A stretch of 40,391 bases of DNA. It comes from Nocardiopsis halophila DSM 44494 (GTDB lineage Bacteria > Actinomycetota > Actinomycetes > Streptosporangiales > Streptosporangiaceae). Both the position numbers and the translations under genes were made by a program. The first letter of the stretch is position 1. Every line of letters begins with the position of its first letter. The notes under the pieces were generated by a model. That model saw only the letters and a program-made list of their open reading frames with translations. It did no database searches and was not told where the DNA came from. The stretch covers positions 68,724 through 109,114 of the forward strand of contig NZ_ANAD01000085.1 in the NCBI RefSeq assembly GCF_000341245.1, written 5' to 3'. Positions 8,903 through 17,070 of this stretch are shown one piece after another.

Positions 8903-9957
8903 GGCCGGCCTCCTGTCCGTCGGTGCAGCAGCGGGGGCAGCAGCGGCGGGGGCGGAAAGCGCGGGGGCGTGGCGGCCCGGTCGACCTGGCGCCGGGCGTA
9001 GAGCGCTACCGCGGCGATGACGACCGTCCCGCGCAGCACGTCCTTGAAGAACGGGTCGACCCCCAGGACGTTGAAGACGGTGTCCAGGGTGGCCAGCACG
9101 AGCACCCCGGCGACGGTGCCGCCCACCCCGCCGCGCCCGCCGAGCAGGTAGGTGCCGCCGAGCACCACCGCGGCGATGGACTCCAGCTCGTAGCCGGAGG
9201 AGTAGACCAGGGTGCTGCCGGTGCCGAAGCGTGCGGCGATCAGCAGCCCGGCCAGCCCGGCGGTGACCGCGCACAGCACGTGCGCGGCCAGCAGCGGCCG
9301 GTCCGCTCGCACCCCGGACATCCGGGCCACCTCGGCGTCCCCGCCCACCGCGTACATGTGCACCCCGGTGCGGGTGCGGCGCAGGAACACCACCGCCAGC
9401 ACCGCCACGGCGGCCATCACCGCGAACGACAGCGGCACCACGCCGATCCGGGTGTAGCCGAAGAGCTGGAACTCGGCGGGCACGTCCCCGGCCGGCCCCT
9501 TGTACCGGGTGTCCAGGTAGCCCTTGATGATCAGGCCCATGCCCAGGGTGGTGATGAAGGGATTGACCTTCAGCCGGGTCACGATGAGCCCGTTGGCCAG
9601 CCCGACCAGCCCCGCCACCAGGACCACCGCGGCCACGCCCAGCCAGATCCTCGACCCCTGCCCGGCCATGGCGGTGGCGCCGACCACGCTGGACAGCGCC
9701 ATCACGTAGCCCACCGACAGGTCCAGCGACCGGCACAGGATCACCAGGGTCTGCCCGATCGCGACCAGCCCCAGCAGGCTGGACCGGGTCAGCAGGTCGA
9801 CCGTGTTGGCGGTGGTCAGCAGCTCCTGGCCGCGCGCGGCGGCCAAGGCGGCCCCGGCGAGCAGGACGGCCAGCAGCGCCAGGTACACCAGCCCCGTGGT
9901 GCCCGGGCGGGGGAGGCCCGGGCGGGCCGTGGGCCGCTGGGCGGCGGGGGCGCTCAC
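8899..9957 (-). CDS. ABC transporter permease, CUT2 (RbsC-like) family, first copy
   Basis: 352 residues, multi-spanning. Family signatures are CRSLDLSVGYVMA, LKVNPFITTLGMGLI and ELESIAAVVLGGTYLLGGRGG. The start is taken as GTG 9957, which overlaps the stop of the ATPase gene by 4 nt (GTGA); the open frame continues upstream antisense-like without homology. The C-terminus after the last helix is unusually Pro-rich (PPRFPPPPLLPPLL) and cytoplasmic. Partner of the permease at 7859-8902. Confidence 0.92.
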   Translation of the reverse strand: MSAPAAQRPTARPGLPRPGTTGLVYLALLAVLLAGAALAAARGQELLTTANTVDLLTRSSLLGLVAIGQTLVILCRSLDLSVGYVMALSSVVGATAMAGQGSRIWLGVAAVVLVAGLVGLANGLIVTRLKVNPFITTLGMGLIIKGYLDTRYKGPAGDVPAEFQLFGYTRIGVVPLSFAVMAAVAVLAVVFLRRTRTGVHMYAVGGDAEVARMSGVRADRPLLAAHVLCAVTAGLAGLLIAARFGTGSTLVYSSGYELESIAAVVLGGTYLLGGRGGVGGTVAGVLVLATLDTVFNVLGVDPFFKDVLRGTVVIAAVALYARRQVDRAATPPRFPPPPLLPPLLHRRTGGRP

Positions 9958-11483
9958 CGGTCCGCCTCCCCGCCGGCCCGGGCCGGGGCGGCGCCCACGG
10001 CCAGCCCCATCACGGACTCCTCGGCCGCGCCGCCGGGCAGCTCCCCGGCGATCCGCCCGTCGCGCAGCACCAGCACCCGGTCGGCCAGCCCGATGACCTC
10101 GGGCAGCTCCGAGGAGATGAGCACGATCGCCGCGCCCTCGGCGGCCAGCCGCCGGACCAGCGTGTACACGGCGTGCTTGGCGCCGACGTCGATGCCGCGG
10201 GTGGGCTCGTCCAGGACCACCACCGAGGGGGCGGCCGCCAGCCACTTGGCCAGCACCACCTTCTGCTGGTTGCCGCCGGACAGGAAGCGCACCTCCTGGG
10301 CGGGGGAGCGGGCCACCAGCTCCAGGGAGGAGAAGAGCCCGGGCAGGCGGCGGGCGCGCTCCCGGGAGCGCAGCGGCATCACCGCGTCGAGCACCAGGCG
10401 CCCGTTGTCCAGGACCGACCGGTGCAGGGCCAGGCCCTGCGTCTTGCGGTCCTCGCTGACCAGGGCCAGGCCCGAGCGCACCGCGCGGCGGGGGGAGCGC
10501 ACCGCGACCCGTTCGCCGTCGATGCGCAGCTCGCCCCGGGTGAACCGGTCGATGCCGAACAGGGCGTGCGCCACCTCGGTGCGGCCGCTGCCCTGGAGCC
10601 CGGCCAGGCCGACGATCTCCCCGGCGCGCACCCGCAGGTCGATCCCGTCCAGCCACCTGTTGCCGCCGCCGGACACCTCCAGGCGGACGCCGCCGGTGCG
10701 GGTCCCCTCGGCCTTCGGGGGGAACACCGCGCTGACGGGCCGGCCGACCATCATCCGGATCAGTCCGGCGTGCCCGGTGGCGCCGGTGTCGACCGTGCCG
10801 GCCAGGGCGCCGTCCTTGAGGACGGTGATGCGGTCGGACAGGTCGAAGATCTCCTGGAGCCGGTGCGAGACGTACAGCACCGCCGTCCCGCGCTCCTGGA
10901 GCCGGCGCACCAGCCGGTACAGCAGCTCGACCTCGGCCCCGGCCAGTGCGGCCGTGGGCTCGTCCATGGTGATGATCCGCGCGCTCTGGGCCATCGCCTT
11001 GACGACCTCGACGATCTGCTGCTCGGCGACGGACAGCGCGCGCACGGGCGTGCGGGGGGAGAGGGCCGTCAGGCCGAGCTCTTCCAGCAGGCGCCCGGTC
11101 TCCTCCTCCATCGCGCGCGCGTCCACCCCGGCGCGCAGCCCGCGCCCGCGCGGTTCGCGGCCCAGGAAGACGTTCTCGGCCACGGTGCGCTCGGGCAGCA
11201 GGTTGAACTCCTGGAAGACGGTGGCCACCCCGGCCTCGCGGGCGCGCACCGGGTGGTCGAAGTCGACCCGCGCGCCGCCGAGCTCCACCGTCCCGGCGTC
11301 GGCGCGGTGCACCCCGGCCAGGATCTTCATCAGCGTCGACTTCCCGGCGCCGTTCTCCCCGACCAGCGCGTGCACCTCGCCCGCGCGCACCTGCAGGTCC
11401 ACGTCCCGCAGCACCGGGACGCCCAGGAAGGACTTGCCCACGCCGCGCATCCGCAGCAGCGGCGCCTGCGCCGTCCCGGTCAC
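9954..11483 (-). CDS. Sugar ABC transporter ATP-binding protein with two fused ATPase domains (RbsA/MglA type)
   Basis: 509 residues. The first ATPase half has Walker A GENGAGKST, signature LSVAEQQ and Walker B RIITMDEPTAAL. The second half has a degenerate Walker A (GLQGSGRTE), signature LSGGNQQK and Walker B VVVLDEPTRGID. This one-good/one-degenerate arrangement is normal for CUT2 importers of ribose, xylose, galactose or inositol. GTG 11483 is preferred because it overlaps the dehydrogenase stop by 4 nt (GTGA), the same pattern as the next junction; an in-frame ATG at 11501 is the alternative. It energises the two permeases encoded downstream. Confidence 0.92.
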   Translation of the reverse strand: MTGTAQAPLLRMRGVGKSFLGVPVLRDVDLQVRAGEVHALVGENGAGKSTLMKILAGVHRADAGTVELGGARVDFDHPVRAREAGVATVFQEFNLLPERTVAENVFLGREPRGRGLRAGVDARAMEEETGRLLEELGLTALSPRTPVRALSVAEQQIVEVVKAMAQSARIITMDEPTAALAGAEVELLYRLVRRLQERGTAVLYVSHRLQEIFDLSDRITVLKDGALAGTVDTGATGHAGLIRMMVGRPVSAVFPPKAEGTRTGGVRLEVSGGGNRWLDGIDLRVRAGEIVGLAGLQGSGRTEVAHALFGIDRFTRGELRIDGERVAVRSPRRAVRSGLALVSEDRKTQGLALHRSVLDNGRLVLDAVMPLRSRERARRLPGLFSSLELVARSPAQEVRFLSGGNQQKVVLAKWLAAAPSVVVLDEPTRGIDVGAKHAVYTLVRRLAAEGAAIVLISSELPEVIGLADRVLVLRDGRIAGELPGGAAEESVMGLAVGAAPARAGGEADR

Positions 11484-12595
11484 CGGGCGACCTCCTGCCA
11501 TTCGCCGGAGCGGGCCGAGGCCAGCACGGCCTCGGCGATCCGGGCGGCCCGCAGCCCGTCGGCGAAGACGGGCAGCCCGTCGGGGGCGGTGCCGGAGGCG
11601 ATCGCCTCCCCGGTGTCGCCGACGAAGGATTCGAAGCACTCCTGGTAGCCCTGCGGGTGCCCGGCGGGGACCCGGGCCAGCCGGGCGGCGTCGGGCAGCA
11701 GGGTGTCGGGGTCGCGCATGAGCAGCTCGGTGCGCTCGCGCCCGCCCTTCCACAGCAGCTCGGGCTGCTCCTGGTCGAAGGCGAGGGTGTGCTCGGAGCC
11801 GGAGACCTCCAGCGACAGCCGGTTCTTGCGGCCGGCCGAGACCTGGCTGACCACGCCGGTGCCGATCACCCCGGCGCCGGTGCGGAACTGCAGCACCACC
11901 AGGTCCTCGGTGGAGACCGGGGCGCCCTCGCCGGGGCCGCGCCGGGGCACGGGGGTGCTGGTCTGCGCGCTGACCGCGGTGATCGGCTCGCCCAGCACGA
12001 ACTCCAGCAGGTCGCACCAGTGCGAGCCGATGTCGCCGAAGGCGCGCATCGCCCCGCCCAGCTCGGGGTCGACGCGCCAGTTGTCGTCGCCGGGGCGCAG
12101 CAGCCAGTCCTGCAGGTAGCCGCCGTGGGCCAGGTGCACCCGGCCCACGGCGCCCTGGGCGACCAGGGCGCGGGCCTGGCGCACCATCGGGTGGAAGCGG
12201 TAGACGAAGGGGACGGCGGCCACCCGGGATCCGGCGGCGTCGGCGGCGGCCGCCATCCGGGCGGCCACGGCGGCGTCGGTGGCCAGGGGCTTCTCGCAGA
12301 CCACGTGGCGGCCGGCGTCCAGCGCGGCCAGGGTCAGCGGCGCGTGCAGGTGGTTGGGGGTGCACACGTGCACCACGTCGACCTCGTCGTCGGAGACCAG
12401 GGCCGCGGCGTCGTCGAACGCCCGCTCGGCCCCCAGGGGGCCGGCCGCGGCGCGGGCGCGTTCGGGGGTGGAGGCCGCGACGCCCACCACGCGGCCGCCG
12501 CAGGCCCGGATCGCGCGGGCGTGGACGCGCCCCATGAACCCGGCTCCGATGACCGCGGCCCGGTAGCCGCGCGCTGTGACCTGACTCACTCGCAT
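11480..12595 (-). CDS. Gfo/Idh/MocA-family NAD(P)-dependent oxidoreductase
   Basis: 371 residues. The N-terminal Rossmann domain has AAVIGAGFMGRVHARAI (residues about 13-29), followed by the family motif CEKPLA, whose EKP lysine is catalytic. The C-terminal domain has the DIGSHWCDLLEF segment (DxxxHxxD), which supplies the catalytic His and Asp. Such enzymes oxidise cyclitols or sugar hydroxyls, for example inositol to inosose or glycosides to 3-keto forms. It is the first gene of the overlapping transporter operon and is divergent from a ROK regulator. ATG 12595 lies about 7 nt after a TACCTT -10 box, so the mRNA may be leaderless. Confidence 0.9.
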   Translation of the reverse strand: MRVSQVTARGYRAAVIGAGFMGRVHARAIRACGGRVVGVAASTPERARAAAGPLGAERAFDDAAALVSDDEVDVVHVCTPNHLHAPLTLAALDAGRHVVCEKPLATDAAVAARMAAAADAAGSRVAAVPFVYRFHPMVRQARALVAQGAVGRVHLAHGGYLQDWLLRPGDDNWRVDPELGGAMRAFGDIGSHWCDLLEFVLGEPITAVSAQTSTPVPRRGPGEGAPVSTEDLVVLQFRTGAGVIGTGVVSQVSAGRKNRLSLEVSGSEHTLAFDQEQPELLWKGGRERTELLMRDPDTLLPDAARLARVPAGHPQGYQECFESFVGDTGEAIASGTAPDGLPVFADGLRAARIAEAVLASARSGEWQEVAR

Positions 12596-12601
12596 ACGAG
12601 G

Positions 12602-12631
12602 AAGGTAGACGGCACTTCTGTCGAAGGTCAA
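12602..12631 (-). promoter_or_regulatory. Predicted sigma70-type promoter of the transporter operon, probably leaderless
   Basis: On the minus strand TTGACC (12631-12626) and TACCTT (12607-12602) are separated by 18 bp. The -10 element ends 6 bases before the ATG at 12595, which puts the predicted transcription start at the start codon. The same TTGACC/TACCTT pair occurs upstream of the DUF4360 gene at 28988. An 8-bp inverted repeat (CTTCTGTC at 12615-12622, GACAGAAG at 12707-12714) brackets the divergent region and might contribute to ROK binding; this is weak evidence. Confidence 0.5.
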
Positions 12632-12686
12632 GCATAAGTTGCCGAATCGGACCAAAATAGTCGAGCGATCACCGTGACTTAGTCCC

Positions 12687-13934
12687 GTGTGCTTCACTTG
12701 TCGTGTGACAGAAGACGCGCTGACCAAGACGCAGGACCGGCGGCGCGACGCCGGTTCCGTGGCCCCCGCCCCGCCCGTCCCGCCCGGCGCCGGCACCCTG
12801 CTGCGCCTGCTCCGCGACGGCCGGCCCCGCACCCGGGCCGAGCTGGCGTCGGTCACCGGCTTAGCGCGCTCCACCGTCACCCAGCGCGTGGACGCCCTGC
12901 TCGCCGGGGGGCTCATCGGCCCCGCGGGGGAGGCCGCCTCCACCGGCGGACGGCCGCCGACGACCTTCGTGTTCGACCCCGGGGCGCGGGTGGTGCTCGC
13001 CGCCGACCTGGGGGCCACCTACGCCCGGCTGGCCCTGACCGACCTGTCCGGGCAGGTGCTGGCCGACACCGCCGCCGACATCGAGATCGACCGCGGCCCG
13101 ACCGAGGTGCTGGGCTGGGTGGCCGAACACGGCCGCGCGCTGCTGGCCGAGGCCGGGCGCGCCCCCGAGGAGCTGATGGGCACCGGCATCGGGCTTCCGG
13201 GGCCGGTCGAGCACGACACCGGCCGGGCGGTCAACCCGCCGATCATGCCCGGCTGGGACGGCTTCGACGTCCCCGGGTTCATCGGCGGGCTGCTGCCCGG
13301 GTCGGTCCTGGTCGACAACGACGTCAACATCATGGCGGTGGGGGAGCACTTCGCCCGCTGGAGCGACGCCCGGCACCTGCTCTTCGTCAAGGTCGCCACC
13401 GGCATCGGCTGCGGCATCATCGCCGACGGCGCCGTCTACCGGGGCGCCAAGGGGGCGGCCGGGGACATGGGGCACATCCAGGTGCCGCACGGGGCCGACG
13501 TGCCCTGCCGGTGCGGCAACAGCGGGTGCCTGGAGGCGGTGGCCAGCGGGTCGGCGATCGCGGCGGCCCTGACCGCGCAGGGGATCGAGGCGCACGGGGC
13601 GCTGGACGTGGTGGAGCTGGCGCGCGCGGGCGGGCTGCCGGTGCTGCGCGCCCTGCGGCAGGCCGGCCGCGACATCGGCGAGGTACTGGCGGCCTCGGTG
13701 AACATGCTGAACCCGTCGATCATCGTGATCGGCGGGTCGCTGTCCCAGGCCGGCGACCACCTGCTGGCGGGCGTGCGCGAGGTGATCTACCAGCGCTCGC
13801 TACCGCTGGCCACCGAGGGCCTGAGCATCGTGTCGTCCCAGGTGGGCGAGCGTGCGGGGGTGATCGGCGCGGCCGTGATGGTGATCGAGCACGGGCTGGC
13901 CCCCCAGCGCGTGGACGCGCTGCTGGCGGGCTGA
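12687..13934 (+). CDS. ROK-family transcriptional regulator
   Basis: 415 residues from GTG 12687; an in-frame GTG at 12705 is an equally good start and neither has a clear Shine-Dalgarno. An N-terminal winged HTH (about 35-90, RTRAELASVTGLARSTVTQRVDALLAGGLI) precedes a ROK sugar-kinase-like domain: VLAADLGATYARLAL (phosphate-loop-like), GTGIGLPGPV, and the zinc-site region GHIQVPHGADVPCRCGNSGCLEAVASG with the CxCGxxGCxE motif. ROK regulators usually repress adjacent sugar operons and are released by the sugar or its phosphate. The divergent arrangement over 91 bp strongly suggests control of the ABC/dehydrogenase operon and of itself. Confidence 0.92.
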   Translation: MCFTCRVTEDALTKTQDRRRDAGSVAPAPPVPPGAGTLLRLLRDGRPRTRAELASVTGLARSTVTQRVDALLAGGLIGPAGEAASTGGRPPTTFVFDPGARVVLAADLGATYARLALTDLSGQVLADTAADIEIDRGPTEVLGWVAEHGRALLAEAGRAPEELMGTGIGLPGPVEHDTGRAVNPPIMPGWDGFDVPGFIGGLLPGSVLVDNDVNIMAVGEHFARWSDARHLLFVKVATGIGCGIIADGAVYRGAKGAAGDMGHIQVPHGADVPCRCGNSGCLEAVASGSAIAAALTAQGIEAHGALDVVELARAGGLPVLRALRQAGRDIGEVLAASVNMLNPSIIVIGGSLSQAGDHLLAGVREVIYQRSLPLATEGLSIVSSQVGERAGVIGAAVMVIEHGLAPQRVDALLAG

Positions 13935-13941
13935 ACGCCCG

Positions 13942-14562
13942 CTAGTCCCGGTCGGGCCGGGTGCGGGCGTCGGGGTCGTAGGCGCGGTGGCGGCCGTCGT
14001 AGCGGCGCCGGGGCTGGTCGGGGAAGGCGTCCCGGTAGCCGCTCTCGTAGTCGTCGGCGGAGTAGCCCGGGTCGAAGCCGGTGTCGGGAAGCGCGCCCTC
14101 GCCGTGCAGCCGCGGCCGCCCCGGCGATGAGCGCCGCAGGGCGCTGGCGCCGACGCTGGCCAGCAGGGACACGATGGCGATCCCGCACACCGCGTTGATC
14201 AGGCAGGTGGCGATCTGGCTCGGCAGCGGCGCCGTCTGGGTGAACGGGGTGACTGCGGCGACCACCGTGGCCAGGCCCACGATCCACCCGAAGAAGGTCA
14301 TGGGGCGCGGCGCGCTCAGCATGAGCAGGTGCAGCAGGGCGGTGGCGATCAGCGCCGCCACCGCGGCCGTGGCCGCGTACACACCGGTGGTCGCGTCGCC
14401 CAGGTAGCCGGCCTCCTCCGGCGCCAGCACCGGGATCCCGAGGACGCCGCGCACGATGAGCGCGCCCACGAGGATGACCAGGCCGGCGACGACGGCGGTC
14501 GCCAGACCGCCGGACCAGAGCCGCGAGACGTTGACGCTCCGGCCGTTGTCGTATCCGCTCAT
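13942..14562 (-). CDS. DUF6069 family four-helix membrane protein
   Basis: 206 residues. Four hydrophobic segments (about 17-39, 55-77, 85-106 and 118-140) and the ENRP-like spacing PLPSQIATCLINAVCGIAIV resemble the DUF6069 proteins of actinobacteria. The C-terminal about 60 residues are hydrophilic and rich in Arg, Asp and Tyr (GYSADDYESGYRDAF), an unusual cytoplasmic tail for the family. The start was set at ATG 14562 behind a G-rich stretch; a longer form from 14607 is possible. It converges with the ROK gene with 7 bp between stops. Function unknown. Confidence 0.75.
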   Translation of the reverse strand: MSGYDNGRSVNVSRLWSGGLATAVVAGLVILVGALIVRGVLGIPVLAPEEAGYLGDATTGVYAATAAVAALIATALLHLLMLSAPRPMTFFGWIVGLATVVAAVTPFTQTAPLPSQIATCLINAVCGIAIVSLLASVGASALRRSSPGRPRLHGEGALPDTGFDPGYSADDYESGYRDAFPDQPRRRYDGRHRAYDPDARTRPDRD

Positions 14563-14754
14563 CGCCGAACCCCCCGATACGGCACCGAACTCGGTCACGG
14601 TGCCCATACCCGCAGGTCACCGTCGAAAACACGAGGCCGGACCGCGCCGTCACGGTCCGTCGTGGCCCGTGGGGGGCCAGGGGCGCACGAGGGGGCCGGG
14701 GCGCCGGCCGTGCGGCGCCCCGGCCCCCGATCGGCGGGGCGCCGCAGGCCCCCG

Positions 14755-15006
14755 CTACTTCGGGGAGGGGCCCTTCTCCAGGTAGAGGATCCAGGTGTCG
14801 GACGACAGGCGGTCGCACTCCCAGCCGATCGTCCAGTCGTCGGAGGCGACCGCGGCCCGGCCGGCCTTGTCGCATCCGATGGCCGTGTCGTAGTAGCCCT
14901 CGAGGATCATCTCGGCGCTGGCCGGCCCGGCGAGGGCCAGGCTCCCGGCGAGCGCCCCGCCGAGGGCGGCGGAGACGGCGGCGACGCGACTGGCGGTGCG
15001 AATCAT
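14755..15006 (-). CDS. Small secreted protein, two cysteines
   Basis: 83 residues: a Sec signal peptide (about 1-31, cleavage after PASA) and a mature domain of about 52 residues, EMILEGYYDTAIGCDKAGRAAV...WECDRLSS...YLEKGPSPK. The two mature Cys could form one disulfide. An excellent Shine-Dalgarno (GGAGG, 4 nt before ATG 15006) supports it. The mature part resembles the many short, secreted actinobacterial proteins annotated only as hypothetical. No function is assigned. Confidence 0.75.
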   Translation of the reverse strand: MIRTASRVAAVSAALGGALAGSLALAGPASAEMILEGYYDTAIGCDKAGRAAVASDDWTIGWECDRLSSDTWILYLEKGPSPK

Positions 15007-15313
15007 TCATCCTCCATCAGGAATCGGGTGTCCGTCGGATATCGACGGGTTCCGATCCTGGGGGAGGAGCGAGGGAGGTATCCACCTTTTTCCACCAGGA
15101 ACGAAAAGAGGTGGTCGCGCCACGGAAGCGCCTGTCCGGCCCTCCCCCCGCCTTGTTGATCTCGGGGGAGTCGGCCTTATGGCGGCCCTCTTAAGCCCGA
15201 CTTCCCCGAGATCAATGCGGGGGCGCGGCTCGTGACTTTTCCCTCCCCTTGAAGGTGTTTCGCGGAAGAACCTAGTGGTCCTTTTATTAGACCCCCCGAT
15301 AAAAAGAAGGCGG
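15007..15313. other. Intergenic region with two hairpins, no gene seen
   Basis: 307 bp between two minus-strand genes. It contains an imperfect hairpin at 15082-15114 (CCACCT...AGGTGG with a T-run and an A-run inside), the hairpin repeat at 15156-15215, and an AT-rich patch at 15283-15310 (CCTTTTATTAG...ATAAAAAGAAGG) just after the lyase stop, which could terminate that transcript. No supportable coding frame. Confidence 0.5.
15156..15215. repeat. Dispersed hairpin repeat, copy 1
   Basis: Arms 15156-15179 and 15192-15215 pair over 24 positions with 2 mismatches around a 12-nt loop. The outer core TTGATCTCGGGG is identical in both arms. A second copy with the same core and the same inner AAG(T/C)CGG element is at 21621-21684. 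Both lie in intergenic DNA, as expected of REP/MITE-like elements. It may also work as a terminator for the neighbouring minus-strand lyase transcript. Confidence 0.75.
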
Positions 15314-16171
15314 TCACCCGTCCGCGTCGCGGTAAAGGGTCGCGAGTGATTCGACGTCGTCGTATCCGGGGATTCCCGACGCGGCCTGGCCGCCATCGGC
15401 CCCGCGTCCGCCCGCCGTCGCGACGGCGGTCCGCACGGCGCTGTGCAGCGCCGCCCGGAACAGCAGCGACCCGGTGCTTACCCGGGCCACGCCCGCCCGG
15501 GCGAGCGGGGCGATGCCGTCCGGGGAACGCGGCGCGAGGACGTTCAGCGGGAGCCCGACCCGCTCGGCCAGATCCGCCATCACCGCCGTGTCCTCCAGCC
15601 CGGGGACGAAGACCCCGTCGGCGCCCGCGTCCCGGTAGGCGCGGGCGCGCTCCAAGGTCGCCGAGGCGCGCTCGGCGCCCGAGCCCGGGCGGAACAGGTG
15701 CCGGGAGAGCCAATAGGTGTCGATCCGGGCATTGACGAAGAGCGCGGGGGCGGCGTCCTTCATGGCGCGGATGAGCGCGCACTGCTCGTCTGCCGGCGCG
15801 AGTGCCGCCCCGCCGCGCCCGTCCTCGATGTTGACGCCCGCGATCCCCAGTGATGCCAGGTGCGCGGCCAGTCCGGCGGCGCCGGACGCGCCACCGCCGA
15901 AACCCGATTCGACGTCCACGGTCACCGGGGCGTCGAGCCGCGCCATCCCCTGTGCGAGGGCGAGGGTCTCGGACCGGGTGCACCCGGACGCGTCGGGCCT
16001 CCCGGCGGCCGAGGCGACGCCCAGGCTGGTCGTTCCGATCGCCGGGAACCCGGCGCGGGCGAGCGCGGCGGCCGAGGCCAGGTCCCAGGCGTTCGGGAGG
16101 ACGAAGGGGTGCCCGGGCCGGTGCAGGGAGCGGAAGGTCTCAGCGCGCTCGTGCAGGGACGGCGTGGGCAT
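15314..16171 (-). CDS. Isocitrate lyase/PEP mutase (ICL/PEPM) superfamily protein
   Basis: 285 residues, full-length for the PEPM-like subgroup. Conserved segments: FVLPNAWDLASAAALARAGFPAIGTTS near the N-terminus, VTVDVESGFGG (metal-binding acidic residues), IAGVNIEDG, and FVNARIDTYW. The KKCGH motif of true isocitrate lyase is absent, so the protein is more likely an oxaloacetate decarboxylase, 2-methylisocitrate-lyase-like or carboxyphosphonoenolpyruvate-mutase-like enzyme. Its start overlaps the end of the short P450 gene by 32 bp, so the two form one operon controlled by the divergent ArsR-type regulator region. The specific reaction is not determinable. Confidence 0.87.
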   Translation of the reverse strand: MPTPSLHERAETFRSLHRPGHPFVLPNAWDLASAAALARAGFPAIGTTSLGVASAAGRPDASGCTRSETLALAQGMARLDAPVTVDVESGFGGGASGAAGLAAHLASLGIAGVNIEDGRGGAALAPADEQCALIRAMKDAAPALFVNARIDTYWLSRHLFRPGSGAERASATLERARAYRDAGADGVFVPGLEDTAVMADLAERVGLPLNVLAPRSPDGIAPLARAGVARVSTGSLLFRAALHSAVRTAVATAGGRGADGGQAASGIPGYDDVESLATLYRDADG

Positions 16172-17051
16172 GGAGGACTCCTGTCGCCATGGCGAGGGCG
16201 TGGTCGGACCCGGGGCAGGGGCGCTCGCCGTATCCGAAGGACAGTGCGGGCGGAGCGGGGCGAGTGCCGGAGAAGCGGTGGGGGACGAACCGGTCCGGCG
16301 AGGCGTACACGTCCGGGTCCCGATTGGCCGCCGCGAGGTCCAGCACGACCTCGCTCCCCGCGGCGACCGGGGCGCCGCGGATCCGTGTCCCGCGTTCGGC
16401 CACCCGGCGTATCAGCGGTGCCGGGGGAGAGAACCGCAGCGCCTCGGAAAGCAGGGCTGTCACGGACGCCTTGGACAGGGCCCCGTCATCGTCCTGCGGC
16501 ACACCGTGCTCAAGGGCCGCCCGGATGAGGCCGGCCGTCGCGTCGCACGTCTGGACCAGCAGACAGACCCGCTGGGCGGTCTCCTCGGGCGCGACGTCGG
16601 GGAGCATCCCCACCAAGGTGCGCACCCCGGTGTCCGCGCGGCGCTCGCTCCCCGCCCCCGCCCCGGGGAAGTAGGCGGGGGCGACGTCCCGGACCGCCGC
16701 CACGGCGTTCGGCACATCGGACCGGGGAACACCGAGGGCTTCGGCGAGGACGGCGACGGGAACATAGGGCGCCTCGTCGGGGCCCGCCGAGCGCGCGCGG
16801 TCGGCGGCCGCACTCCGGAGCTCGACCGGTGGGAGGCCGGTGAGGAGCGCAGAGGCGAGCGCCCGGCGCCGGCGGTGGTCGGCCCCCGTGCTGAACCGGG
16901 TGGCGCGCCTGCGCAGCCAGGCGAGCGACGGTACGGACGGCAGAGGGGCGGCGCCGTCCGACGCCTCCGGGGGAGCGGGCACCACGAAGCCGGGGTCGCT
17001 CAGGACGGCACGGACGTCGGCATGGCGCACGACACGGATGGTGGTCGTCAT
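16140..17051 (-). CDS. Short cytochrome P450
   Basis: 303 residues, about 100 shorter than usual bacterial P450s. It has the K-helix ExxR (SEALRFSPP), the downstream FVPHRF segment and a canonical heme loop FGYGERPCPG with the thiolate Cys at 279. The I-helix region reads QTCDATAGL, in which the usual AGxxT is altered. The N-terminal membrane-proximal part is missing: the protein begins at IRVVRHADVRAVLSDPGF, which corresponds to about residue 50-60 of normal P450s, and the C-terminus after the heme loop is brief. The ATG is 7 nt after a TAGCGT -10 box, so the mRNA may be leaderless. It is probably a genuine short subfamily, as the frame is open and all heme motifs remain. Confidence 0.85.
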   Translation of the reverse strand: MTTTIRVVRHADVRAVLSDPGFVVPAPPEASDGAAPLPSVPSLAWLRRRATRFSTGADHRRRRALASALLTGLPPVELRSAAADRARSAGPDEAPYVPVAVLAEALGVPRSDVPNAVAAVRDVAPAYFPGAGAGSERRADTGVRTLVGMLPDVAPEETAQRVCLLVQTCDATAGLIRAALEHGVPQDDDGALSKASVTALLSEALRFSPPAPLIRRVAERGTRIRGAPVAAGSEVVLDLAAANRDPDVYASPDRFVPHRFSGTRPAPPALSFGYGERPCPGSDHALAMATGVLHAHAVPARAR

Positions 17052-17070
17052 GGCGGCGACGCTAGGCGCG

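Noticed and set aside
8923-11721. 932-codon plus-strand open frame across the permease/ATPase genes
   Set aside because: Composition is Arg/Gln/Pro/Ser-rich and unrelated to any protein; antisense to a canonical ABC operon.
16140-17051. P450 as a pseudogene
   Set aside because: The frame is open, the heme and K-helix motifs are intact and the promoter/operator arrangement is well ordered.
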